27,500 nt of DNA from Paulinella micropora. Its lineage: Eukaryota; Cercozoa; Imbricatea; Euglyphida; Paulinellidae. How positions within the stretch are numbered: position 1 is the stretch's first letter; every line of letters begins with the position of its first letter. Position numbers and translations under genes: made by a program. The notes below the pieces were generated by a model that was given only the letters and a program-made list of their open reading frames with translations, was not told the origin of the DNA and did no database searches. The stretch lies in NCBI GenBank assembly GCA_019918135.1, contig WBZZ01000893.1:1-27500 (forward strand), in the 5' to 3' direction. Positions 9,628 to 18,274 of the stretch are shown here, one piece after another.

Positions 9628-9778
9628 AAGGCTGACTTTTGTAGCGGCTACGCACAGAAGGCCCGTTAATACACAACAAAAATAACAAGAACGGTAGTAT
9701 TAATGCTGATAGCAAAACAAAGAGAACGAGAGAAAGGCTAGGCTGACTTGTGTAGAGGCTGCGCACATGCGGCCCGTC
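9628..9778. repeat. Direct repeat, about 39 bp
   Basis: Copies at 9,628-9,666 and 9,740-9,778 share GGCTGACTT, TGTAG, GGCT, CGCAC and GGCCCGT. Both are preceded by AACAAAGAGAACGA blocks, so the repeat unit is about 100-110 bp. No gene is seen in 9,780-10,290, which also contains C and A homopolymers at about 10,079-10,100. Confidence 0.7.
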
Positions 9779-10298
9779 TGTTTCGAAGATGTCGAACTTA
9801 TGGTACTGCACACTGACGGTTTGTTGCAGAATCGAGCCTGTGAATCCGCCAGCCAGAAAAGTCAGGCAGCAAGTACGCAAGTAAGCGATCATGTAAGTAA
9901 ACTAAGCACGGCGTGTTTGTGTGTATGACAAGAGGGTGAAAGGCAGTCAAGCAATCTGTCTACCTAGTAACCTATCTATCTATCTATCGTTCTATTCACC
10001 TATATTATATCTTCCTGTCAGTGTCTGGATGAAAAGGAATTATGTATTAGACTTATACATACAACTACAATATTATACCCCCCCCCCCAAAAAAAAGGGA
10101 AAAAAAAGAAGAAAATCAAATTCATGTTGAGAAAAAGTAAGCTCGAAATTTTCAAGGCAGCCTGAGTTGTTGTTATTGTTGCTTTTCAGAGTGACGGGCG
10201 GGGCGGACGCGGGATAAACATAGTATTAGAAAGGGAGAGTGTCTGTGCGTTTGTGTTGAAATTTGATTCTGCATGGCACGTAGCAACTAGGTGACGCA

Positions 10299-10424
10299 GT
10301 ACCCGCACCGCGGAGGCCGAGCACCCCACGGCCGCAGGACTTATGCGCGTGTGTGTGTGTGCTCTAAGATCATTCTTCATCGTACCTGCGTTGAGGATGC
10401 CGAGCACTCCAAGGCCGCAGGAAC
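10299..10424. repeat. Diverged 42-44-bp direct repeat
   Basis: GTACCCGCACCGCGGAGGCC at 10,299 and GTACCTGCGTTGAGGATGCC at 10,382 continue into GAGCAC..CC, then GGCCGCAGGA. On the minus strand they read SCGRGVLG and SCGLGVLG peptides. It could be a duplicated short exon, but no splice framework supports this. Confidence 0.5.
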
Positions 10425-11235
10425 TGTCGCGACGCCGGCACGACGGCACGTGATAAACCATGTAATCCGAGACCTATATTGCAGTTCCAACCGTTAATTT
10501 GGTCCTCGCCACTGTCCTGGCATGTTCAATTTCCTTTCCTTGCTCCTGCCTTGTCTTCTTCTTCTTCTTCATGTCTCCCAGGTTTGTGACCTGTCCACCC
10601 CCGCACATGCGGCTGCGTGTCTGCAGTCTGCACACCCAGCGCAGCGAGGTCAAAATATTATTGTAATAAATGTATGTACATGTAGTACTACGTATGTATG
10701 TATGTTGAAATGAAAAATCATAACTTATGACCTATGCTGTCTGTCAATGGTAGAGGTTTCTACGGCTTCTGCAGGCGCCATTAAACAGTTCAAGACAAGG
10801 GCTTTCACAATATGTGCTCAGCATTATCGTAGCTCAAAATATTGATTGAGAAAAATATTTTTCGGACTACGACTATATACATGCTTGTCGTCGCTGCTCG
10901 AGCATGACAAGCGACTTGTTTAAAAACGCTCGTTTTCATGACTTATCTATCTACCTACCTACCTACCCATCTATTTACCCATCTATCTTTATTGCTTATA
11001 ATGATTGCTCCGAGCTATGAACTATGAGGAATGTTTCCTAGCTGTGGGCGGACCTGACATTGCCTCCCATGCCGAACGTGTTGACCGAGTTCGGCAAGAT
11101 GAAGAGAGGATCTGTCCACATAATTCATACGAGGTCTTATTTGTTAAAAACAACGACAATCAACTCTCAATGTAGTTCTTGAGCCCAAAGTCTGTGTCAT
11201 GGCGTTTTAGAAAGCTCTTGACAATGTCAGTATCT

Positions 11236-11241
11236 TCAAAT

Positions 11242-11290
<49 letters not shown>
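11236..11290. repeat. (GA)n microsatellite
   Basis: Interrupted GA array of about 22 units. The flanks from 10,430 to 12,100 show no supported gene; (CTAC)n patches lie near 10,950 and a GGGA-rich purine tract at about 11,958-11,994. Confidence 0.9.
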
Positions 11291-11291
<1 letters not shown>

Positions 11292-12099
11292 AGTCTCAAA
11301 TACATCCAAAGTCGCGAGCAGTTTGGGGACTAAATCCCCATGGTTGCACAAGTTGGCCTCTTGAGAGAAGAAAAGATCAGATTTTTGCATGTCGAAGCGG
11401 TCTCTCGCAAAATTTTAGGCAAGATGTGAAGACCACTTTCCTGGTGACAAAGCAAAATGAGTCAATAAGCAAGGAGCGTCAATCGCTTCGTTCCCATTCT
11501 GGCCTTTTTTTTTGAGCGGCTCATTTGAAAGGTCTTGACAATTCTAACGAGCCATCGCACAGCTTTGGACGAATTTTACACGAAATGTTCAAAGCTCGAT
11601 TTTCAGAAAATCGTTCTTAGCAGCGAGGAACGTCTCGAACCTTGGGGATTTTTTTACCCCCGCGTATCTGTCTTCGATATGCATATTGTTATTTCATTTT
11701 TTTAGCACCCAAGGACACCTGAGGACAAGACAGAAAATAGACTTAGAAACAATTTTTGCAAAATGTTCCACAACTTACAATCGAATATAGCGTTTAATTT
11801 CAGGCACTTTCTTCCTGCGGTGTATAGTAACACAAACAACACACGGTCAAAATGCTTGGACAATGATAGGTAGATTGATAAAGAGGCAGATAAAAGAGAC
11901 TCAGATTGAGCGCAGAGATAGGGAGAGAGTACAGAAATAGGTAGACAGATATGTGTGTGGGAGGGAGGGAGGGAGGGGGAGGGGGAGGAGGAAATGGGTA
12001 GCTTACCCACTGTCCATGGCCCGTACACCGCGGCACTGTACTTGTCACTACGACATGCAAGCATGAGAGGTCCATAATTAATATATCGCTTTCAAGAGA

Positions 12100-12667
12100 G
12101 ATTCTTAGATGCTAACTACAACGAAACATTAAGTTTGGTTGCTTCGCACCGGGTATAACATCCAGTTTTTTCAAAGGTACTTGTCCCTTTTGCCTCAAAA
12201 CCCATAGGCAAAGTCTCAAAGTCAAGAAGCAAATTCCTGTTGTTTTCATGCATAATAAGCATGGATTCAGATAAAGCATAAGTTATTTAATAATAAAAAT
12301 CAATTTCCATGGTTAGGGGAGGCAATTTGAGGCAAAAAACTTAGGTTTTCAGAGGCAAACTGATTTGCCTCAGACTGTAATGAATTTGCCTATGAAAATC
12401 ATACATGAAAGCACTTACAACGATGAAAGAAGCTTGATTTAATCAGTAATCATGATAATTAATAATATTAATTCAACATTATTGTCCGGGTGGCAACTTG
12501 ACATGATTTTTCAAGTCAGGGGTGGCAAATACCTTTGCATCCTAATTTTCAATGACAAAATTTACCTAAGTAAAAAAAATTAATAACAACTAAAGTACGA
12601 TTAAAATGAATGTAAAATCAACTGAATCGTTTAGATTTCATATTAATATTAATATTATTTAATAATA
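12100..12667. other. AT-rich non-coding island with TTTGCCTC motifs
   Basis: Markedly more AT-rich than both sides and without open frames. TTTGCCTC or its complement occurs several times, including a palindrome at 12,352-12,371 (GAGGCAAA, 4-base loop, TTTGCCTC) and TTTGCCTCAAAA at 12,189. It lies just downstream of the SAP/RNase H-like gene. Possibly an old insertion or the gene's 3' flank. Confidence 0.45.
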
Positions 12668-13612
12668 TCAATTATTTGCTAGAATGGCAGGTGCCTCCCA
12701 CTCTTCAGAAGAATTGCCGTCAGTAGCTTCTGAGTCCATCCAATCCTCATCCCCACTTTCTACCATCCTCGCAAATGTTCTTTGCACACGCATGCGAGCT
12801 GCAGAATATGCTGATTATAAACTGGAGCAATGCTTTTATTGTTTTGATCACTGTCCGATGAGGCATCTTCAGCTTCAGATGCATCCTCTTCGCCCGGAGG
12901 TGCATCACGTCTCCTTGTCTCCTGTTCCGCCCTCTCGGTGAAGCAGCTTCAGCCGCTTGCGACTGTTTTGCTTCATCTGCATAAGCAGAAAGCACGCGCT
13001 GAATAAGAATGGGTTTAGTGCCGCTCCTCCTCTGGCCGTGCTCAGTCAACCATGACTTGAGCTCCTTTACTGTCGCCTTTTTCAAAGTGCCTTCAGTCGG
13101 ATCTTCACTGAGAAGTTCATTCACTCGCAAATATGGCGCGGGAAATCTTTCTGGGTTATTCCAATCATGTGCTAATTGTTCTTCAGGAGAAAGAACTTGA
13201 GCGACACCCCATGCTGGGTGATCGGGGGGCTGGCCTTGATTTACGAAATTAGTTCGAGGCAACATCTTACATTCATCTTCTACCAACATGTCTCTTGCAT
13301 CTTCTGCCGCTTGACTGTCATGAGGAATGGCCCAAATATCGCCTTCAGGCAAGGAATCGATAACTCAAATATTTGCCTTCCAACGATATCCGGCCTTATC
13401 AGACATAGCCAAATGTCCGGGCCTGCCAGGCAGGCCGTCCTGTCCCTCCACTCCATCCCACACAATTCGAGTTAGTTCGGTAAATTCCATAACCTCATCG
13501 AACCATGCTTGTTCTTCTGCAGTGCAGTATCGTTTCGCCAATGCCTTCACGTCCTTTCGAATGTCCGGCGTAACCCAGTCATAGTTTCTCACAGTTCTCG
13601 GCCTGTCCAAAA
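12668..13612 (-). pseudogene. SAP-domain C-terminal exon of a broken RNase H-like gene
   Basis: Last exon of a minus-strand gene. The acceptor (TTGTTGTGAG) at 13,613-13,614 gives a phase-1 join to the upstream exon. Reading then runs through VRNYDWVTPDIRKDVKAL to an in-frame TGA at 13,365-13,367 and continues in the same frame as VIDSLPEGDIWAIPHDS. A SAP helix-loop-helix DNA-binding motif follows at about 12,975-13,090 (ATVKELKSWLTEHGQRRSGT, then KPILIQRVLSAY). Near 12,900 the frame is lost. The end is probably an acidic tail in another frame (MVESGDEDWMDSEATDGNSS) stopping at 12,668. SAP domains bind AT-rich DNA. The TGA plus frameshift make this copy non-functional unless they are sequencing errors. 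Confidence 0.65.
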
Positions 13613-13683
13613 CTCACAACAATAAAAACGGCATGAGACAAACACCAAGATTCAAAAGAAGCGAGAAAATGCATGTAATGAAC
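13613..13683 (-). other. Intron, 71 bases
   Basis: GT-AG intron of the SAP/RNase H-like gene. The donor follows CAAGAGCCAG and the acceptor is TTGTTGTGAG. Joining the flanking exons in phase 1 gives an uninterrupted peptide across the junction (DILPYIQEPVLDRPRTVRNY). An alternative acceptor ten bases downstream would give an immediate stop. Confidence 0.6.
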
Positions 13684-14550
13684 CTGGCTCTTGTATGTAC
13701 GGAAGGATATCCGGGCCGTCAGGATCGTCGTTAACACCGTGCCAATGCTTCTGGGCGTCGCCCCAGGTCTTCACTCTCACTCTGGGCAGGCCGCTGGACT
13801 CTTTATTGCCCGCGGGTTTTATGCCATGCGAGCGGCCGCGCGTGGTACTTGAAACTGGGATTTGTCGAGTGTTCGAAGCATTGTTCCCAGTCCCAATTCT
13901 TAGCCAAAAGCAACAAACAATATGAATCCTTTTTTTTGTTGAACCCTAATGTGAGTTTGGAAAAGGCTTGTGCAAAATTAGTAGTCATAAGCGTGGTGTT
14001 GTAGCCAAGGTGGCGCATGACCAAGAACTTTTGATTCTGTGCGTTATGGGAATGTTTTGTGACCATGCGATGCGTGTATGTATCTTTCTCCATTTCTTTT
14101 TTACAAAGTGACACATCAACATCTGTGTAGTGATAAAAACATTCTCAACCCTACCATCCCAATCTAGAAACAAAATAGATGCAGCTTTAGTATCAGGATG
14201 AAAGAGTTCCCATCTTATCAAAAAATACAACAAAAAACAGTTTACGTTTATCTTATGACCAAGATTAGGAAGGTGACACAAAATATAGTTCATGTTATGC
14301 GCAAACATAGTAGCACCGCCCGCATGCATGCACTCTCACAACAAATTTTCCTCTGAAGTCAGAGCTGCCTCGCGAGCACCATGGCAAATGGAAAGGACGG
14401 GTCATATCTATCGTCATTGCGGTAACGCGTTGAATGTGCTTGGCCCCCTCCACCGCCCGACGCATACTTCCGCGACGGCATGCACGCTGAACCTTGTTGT
14501 GGATCCTCACATTCCACCTGCATGCCCTGGCTGTCTCAGGAGTGTCGAAC
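13684..14550 (-). pseudogene. RNase H-like (DUF7869-type) core exon, frameshifted
   Basis: Minus-strand exon starting after the acceptor TTTGTTTTTCAG. The pieces, in three changing frames, keep the order of an RNase H/DDE-like fold: AMTID followed by LPW near 14,400-14,430, NMNYILCHLPNLGH at about 14,250, FLDWDGRVENVF near 14,145, then KHSHNAQNQKFLVMRHLGYN at about 14,040, and RVRVKTWGDAQKHW near 13,760. These correspond to the Asp-bearing first strand, the D-x-x-EN strand and the HTH-x-D-x-DQ motif of a widespread eukaryotic family with DUF7869. I place it there from memory. Here the last motif is degraded (HSHNAQNQ) and at least three frameshifts are needed. Related genes are multicopy in many protists and may be transposon-derived. 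Confidence 0.55.
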
Positions 14551-14575
14551 CTGAAAAACAAACCATACAAATCAT

Positions 14576-14638
<63 letters not shown>
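14551..14638 (-). other. Intron, 88 bases, containing (GA)n
   Basis: Acceptor TTTGTTTTTCAG at 14,551 is strong. The donor GTCCTC at 14,638 is weak but gives the correct phase (GG|G, Gly). Most of the intron is a (GA)n array at about 14,578-14,634, read as (CT)n on the coding strand, which may serve as its pyrimidine tract. Confidence 0.55.
14578..14634. repeat. (GA)n microsatellite
   Basis: About 28 perfect GA units inside an intron of the minus-strand gene. Ser-Leu and Arg-Glu frames over it are artefacts. Confidence 0.95.
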
Positions 14639-15190
14639 CCAACATGGTGATCGCTTGCCAGGCCGGTGCAAATCCAACATTTCGCGAAATCCCCTTGGCG
14701 GATCGGCTTCATCTTCTCAAACTCCGCTCTCCAAACCTTTCTAACCACATTCTCACTAGGCCCGGACGGATCAACCTTCCCGCTCAATACGAGCCACTTG
14801 TAGACACTGGGAAAATTCATCATATCCTGCATGTGAAAGTACCCGTCAGCTACCGCCTCGTTTTCTTGATCGACAAAAAATTCTGATGCAAGAGTGCCCA
14901 CGTCAGATCTTCAGTGGCTGATTCCGACTTCCCGTAGTCCTCAAAATATTTGTTGTCCTGATCGGCCGCTCGCATGGCCCGCCTCAACGTTTTGTCACCG
15001 ATGCCATGCAACCGCATCCACATGGTGCGGCATACCTTGGCTCCCTTGAAACGGTACTCGTAGTTCTTGACAATGTCGAAGCAGCACAACTGACCGGCAA
15101 CCCAGGCCGCTAAATCAGCTCTCTTGAGCTGAACTGAGTCTGTACGAGCTTTCACTGCAGCAAATGGATAATGGTAATCCTGCCTTAGTT
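14639..15190 (-). pseudogene. N-terminal part of the RNase H-like gene, frameshifted
   Basis: Minus-strand coding segment. It reads LKRADLAAWVAGQLCCFDIV and KGAKVCRTMWMRLHGIGDKT (a helical VCR..W..LHGI block typical of the N-terminal part of this family), then breaks by one base in the TTTTTT run near 14,885. It resumes as SEFFVDQENEAVADGYFHMQ and ends SENVVRKVWRAEFEKM plus a Cys pair (CWICTGL). The 5' end is not visible. Upstream of about 15,190 the sequence becomes the C-terminal tail of the viral PLA2-like gene, so the viral element appears to have inserted in, or next to, this exon. Confidence 0.55.
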
Positions 15191-15345
15191 CCACTTTTAT
15201 ACACTCCAGTTTTAACTACATCATCTGCGGGGGCTTTCACATCCGCGGGGGCTTCACTATCATCCTGAGGTGGTGCGGGTACAAGCGCTTTACTATCATC
15301 TTGTGTTGGCTCTGGTATCTTTTGCTCTGGTGGAGACTCTGGCAT
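15190..15345 (-). CDS. Frame-shifted C-terminal tail of the PLA2-like viral protein
   Basis: In the frame next to the end of the 17,239-15,296 gene, the minus strand reads MPESPPEQKIPEPTQDDSKA and then PADVKAPADDVVKTGV. This is an acidic, proline-rich continuation of the preceding LPPPEQK repeat. In its annotated frame the gene instead ends in an unrelated Arg-rich tail. The break coincides with an AAAAA run at about 15,347. The true stop cannot be assigned because the sequence passes into host-like DNA near 15,190. Confidence 0.5.
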
Positions 15346-17239
15346 CTTTTTGCTCTGGTGGTGGTAATTGTATTTTTTTCACTAATGGTAGCGCGATCTT
15401 TTTCATTTCGTTGAAGAGAGTTTCTCCTGTTTTCGCATTATTAGACGAATAAGCAAGTATTGCTTTATTGTAAAAGTCTCTAACTTTACCAATTTCTCCT
15501 TCATCTTTTATTTCGGTTTTGTATTTACTATACTCTGATTTTAACTCTGTAATGCTATTTCTTGCTAGATTTCTCTCTTTTGGATTAGCAATTGATGCGA
15601 TCTTTCGTGCGACAAGATACTCTCTAAATTGTTTCTTTTGTTCCTTTGTAAGTTTAGATTTATGTTCATCCTTGATTACATTAAGTAGCGTGTCTCGGTG
15701 AGTATTTAATTGCGTCATTTTTACTCCCGTGGTTCTAGTCGCGTGTGATTCAATCTCCTTAATACTTTTTCCTTTCCATACATCAGGATTAATTTTCGCT
15801 TTGGTTGAAGCCCCATTAATAATTTGAATGTATTGTTCTTTTATTTTCTGAGCAGTTTGTTGGTCTAAACCTTTAAGTATTGAGTCAATAGCACCTACCA
15901 TGTGCTTTCGTGCTGGTTGGTCATATTTCATTTCAGCTGGCGTAGTCATTTTTTCTGAAGTCATATTAATATTAATATTATTATTTTCGTTTTTTATTGT
16001 TTCCGACGGACTAGACGATATTGTTAAACTGGGCGATGGTAATGGTTTAAGCGAACTAGACAATGTGGATGCTGGCTCGGATGCGGACGCGGCTAAACTG
16101 GGCGATGGTATCGGTTTAGGTAAGGTCGGCGATGGTATTGATTTGGGCGGTGGCCATAATGTTTGAAGTTGTGTAGGGTTTGCGATTATCCTTTCACTCA
16201 CAGAATAAGAATTAGTTATATTTTTAAGAATATTGTCAATCTGGAGGGGGTCATCCTTTTCATAGGATACTTGTATTAATTCGTTATTTTCTCGTTCTTC
16301 AATATTTGATGCTTTTGACAAGTCTTCATTTTTTTTAATCAATTTTGGATAATATGTAGAACTTACTTTAGTGGCATATTCGTGCCAATCTCCAAAGAAA
16401 TCCGCATAATCCATTTCAGCCTTTTGTTTATTAATATTTGCTTTAATGACAAAATCACCATTATCATCAAAATAGCCAACATCTGCTAAATATTTATCAT
16501 ACTTAACCATGAGCGCATCAACCATTGTTTTTACTTTTTTGTATTTTTCTTGATCGTCATACACACCATACACCATTTCCAGAGGTGTAGTAAGACCACG
16601 TTTTTCTTGAATAGCATAAGCAAATAATGTGGGAATTGTTGCGTACTTTACCTTTGATTTTAATTCCTTCCACACACGATTCATATGTTGTACACTTGCG
16701 GCACGCGCCATCCGACGTGTACCTGTTCCGCCAAAAACAGATGGAAGTTTTGTAACCATATATTTAAGAACTTCTGTGGATGTTTTCCATTCTCGCATCA
16801 TCAGTGTTATCTCTTCCATCAATGATTTATTTTCATTTAAAGGGTGTTGAATAATGTTAATGCCTTTATTTAACTTAAATGCTTCATACAGAATTTTTCC
16901 CAAAGCTTTGCCACCTATAACCATTTCGCTTAATATCGCGTGAGGGGCATTATGATCGTTTCTGGCTTTCTCTACATTTCCTATATAAATTAAATCAGCA
17001 ACATATCTGACTCCTTCATCTGGCGACATATACATAAGATCATGTCTAACTGCTTCATAATCAATTCTATTTGCAGGTAAATGAAACGATTTAGTGCCCA
17101 TTCTACCATTATAACTTAGCGCGAAACGATCTCTCATATTCGTCCCTTTGCCGTTGAAATTGTAGCCCGGAATGTGCCATTCTTCTTCTTTATACACTTC
17201 ATACGGATTAACATCTGCGATTTTTTTTTGTTTGGACAT
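15296..17239 (-). CDS. Viral protein with parvovirus VP1-like phospholipase A2 motif
   Basis: 647 codons. Residues 20-80 carry the signature of viral PLA2 domains: a calcium-loop-like GYNFNGKGT (residues 25-33) and a catalytic His-Asp in DYEAVRHDLMY (His66, Asp67). In parvovirus VP1 such a domain breaches the endosomal membrane, and PLA2-like domains are also reported from adintovirus/Polinton-type elements. By analogy this would be a virion protein. Residues 90-300 are helical with no recognised motif. Residues about 345-430 are a Pro/Ser-rich linker (PSPSL repeats), followed by Asn-rich and helical, Lys/Glu-rich segments. The start is fixed by a TATATAAT box 12-19 bases upstream, in the spacer shared with the divergent gene at 17,260. 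The C-terminus is probably frameshifted at about 15,347. Enzymatic activity is inferred only from the motif. Confidence 0.7.
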   Translation of the reverse strand: MSKQKKIADVNPYEVYKEEEWHIPGYNFNGKGTNMRDRFALSYNGRMGTKSFHLPANRIDYEAVRHDLMYMSPDEGVRYVADLIYIGNVEKARNDHNAPHAILSEMVIGGKALGKILYEAFKLNKGINIIQHPLNENKSLMEEITLMMREWKTSTEVLKYMVTKLPSVFGGTGTRRMARAASVQHMNRVWKELKSKVKYATIPTLFAYAIQEKRGLTTPLEMVYGVYDDQEKYKKVKTMVDALMVKYDKYLADVGYFDDNGDFVIKANINKQKAEMDYADFFGDWHEYATKVSSTYYPKLIKKNEDLSKASNIEERENNELIQVSYEKDDPLQIDNILKNITNSYSVSERIIANPTQLQTLWPPPKSIPSPTLPKPIPSPSLAASASEPASTLSSSLKPLPSPSLTISSSPSETIKNENNNININMTSEKMTTPAEMKYDQPARKHMVGAIDSILKGLDQQTAQKIKEQYIQIINGASTKAKINPDVWKGKSIKEIESHATRTTGVKMTQLNTHRDTLLNVIKDEHKSKLTKEQKKQFREYLVARKIASIANPKERNLARNSITELKSEYSKYKTEIKDEGEIGKVRDFYNKAILAYSSNNAKTGETLFNEMKKIALPLVKKIQLPPPEQKDARVSTRAKDTRANTR

Positions 17240-17259
17240 TTTATCTGCTATTATATAGG
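17240..17259. promoter_or_regulatory. Divergent promoter between two viral genes
   Basis: Only 20 bases (TTTATCTGCTATTATATAGG) separate the ATGs of the minus-strand PLA2-like gene and the plus-strand gene at 17,260. ATTATATA serves both directions and implies very short 5' leaders. Confidence 0.55.
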
Positions 17260-17484
17260 ATGGAAAATAAAAAAGAAAAAAGCAAAGACGAGGAACAACT
17301 GGAGGAGCTAGAACGGCTAGGGAAGGAAATTGACCAAATCCGCATCACTCAGAACTTAGTGAATAGAAATCCCAACATTTTCAGAAAACCTGAAAATATC
17401 CTTTATAGATTACCGCTATCAGATAAGCAACGAGAAGCGATTTATAATAATATAATTAAAGAAGGAGGTAAAATCGGGAGTTAA
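17260..17484 (+). CDS. Small charged viral protein, unknown function
   Basis: 74 codons, Glu/Lys-rich, predicted helical in the first 30 residues (EEQLEELERLGKEIDQIRIT), then NPNIFRKPENILYRLPLSDK. The ATG directly follows TATATAGG. No family recognised. The next frame begins right behind its stop, so it might be co-transcribed with, or have been one gene with, the DUF5754-like gene. Confidence 0.6.
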   Translation: MENKKEKSKDEEQLEELERLGKEIDQIRITQNLVNRNPNIFRKPENILYRLPLSDKQREAIYNNIIKEGGKIGS

Positions 17485-17755
17485 ATATATAATAGGGCTA
17501 CGAGAGAAAGCCTTGTCATTAGGTGCGACAGACTTCGGCGAGAGTAAAGTGAAAGGAAAAAAGTATTATGTCGTCTATAACGGCCGTCGCATCAACTTTG
17601 GCGCATCTGGTTATTTAGATTCTACCAAACATCAAGACGAAGACAGACGGGAAAGTTATCGTGCCAGACATCAAGCAATCAAAACAAAGGATGGAAAGCC
17701 CGCGTATTTAAACAAAAATCAACCCGCGTATTGGGCTTATCACTTGCTTTGGTAA
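17484..17755 (+). CDS. DUF5754-like NCLDV-type protein, no ATG start
   Basis: The frame reads LGATDFGESKVKGKKYYVVY, then NGRRINFGASGY, and ends with Tyr/Trp residues (YWAYHLLW). A small protein with KKYYVVYNGxxxxFG and a basic, Trp-rich C-terminus is known from nucleocytoplasmic large DNA viruses and related elements as an uncharacterised family (DUF5754, assigned from memory). The frame is open upstream to the promoter-like AATATATAATAG at 17,484-17,495 but contains no ATG. An ATA at 17,492, or TTG at 17,513, stands where a start is expected. Either the start codon mutated, or a frameshift links it to the preceding gene. Confidence 0.65.
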
Positions 17756-17774
17756 ATTATAGATATTATAATAT

Positions 17775-18056
17775 ATGTTATTAATATTGTTTTTTGTGTG
17801 CTCTGCTATGTCGCGGACTGCCTGCGACTTTTACTCGCGATACTCAGAAAAAAAGAATGAATCGTGTGCTTATTGTATAAAGCAAGGTGTAGATACTGGG
17901 TTTAAGTGTGTTTTCATAAATAACGGAAATAATATGTGTCGTAGTTTTGATGAGGCACTGCCTTTAATGTGCGCGGGTGATAATAGATGGTATATGACAC
18001 ATATATATGAATGTAATGATATTTATTCCAACCACTCCATCCATGGTTCAGAATGA
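17775..18056 (+). CDS. Small Cys-rich protein with signal peptide
   Basis: 93 codons. The first 10-15 residues (MLLILFFVCSAMS) look like a secretion signal or membrane anchor. The rest contains seven cysteines in pairs (CAYC, CVF, MCR, MCA, ECN), suggesting a disulfide-bonded secreted or virion-surface domain. The ATG is preceded by ATTATAATAT. Its 3' end overlaps the convergent gene at 18,023-18,248 by about 34 bases. Family unknown. Confidence 0.55.
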   Translation: MLLILFFVCSAMSRTACDFYSRYSEKKNESCAYCIKQGVDTGFKCVFINNGNNMCRSFDEALPLMCAGDNRWYMTHIYECNDIYSNHSIHGSE

Positions 18057-18248
18057 GTAATCGGTTCTGGTTTTTTTTCCGACATTATACACAGCAAACA
18101 ATATTTCTGTTTATTCATGTGAACACATATTTCATTATTGATATTCTTTTTTTTGCGACACGAATCGCATTCCTTACACAATTTCCATTTTTTTGCCCAC
18201 AAAAAATATGGGAGGATAGAAGATTTTACACGAATGGCAATACTTCAT
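18023..18248 (-). pseudogene. Small zinc-knuckle-like protein, one frameshift
   Basis: Starts MKYCHSCKIFYPPIFFVGKK, then continues one base out of phase as WKLCKECDSCRKKKNINNE and ends EPWMEWLE, stop at 18,023. The shift is in the A7 run at about 18,187-18,193. The pairs CxxC and CxxCxxC followed by CLLC resemble small Cys-pair proteins common in large DNA viruses and phages that begin with an MKxCxxCK motif. GTATAATA lies directly before the ATG. The plus-strand frame across the same bases is hydrophobic and A/T-driven and is not a gene. Confidence 0.5.
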
Positions 18249-18274
18249 TATTATACAAAATCAGTTTATTATTT

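Noticed and set aside
12684..12941. Plus-strand 85-codon frame starting MAGASHSSEELPSV
   Set aside because: Antisense to the acidic tail of the SAP-domain gene, whose frame and stop are better supported.
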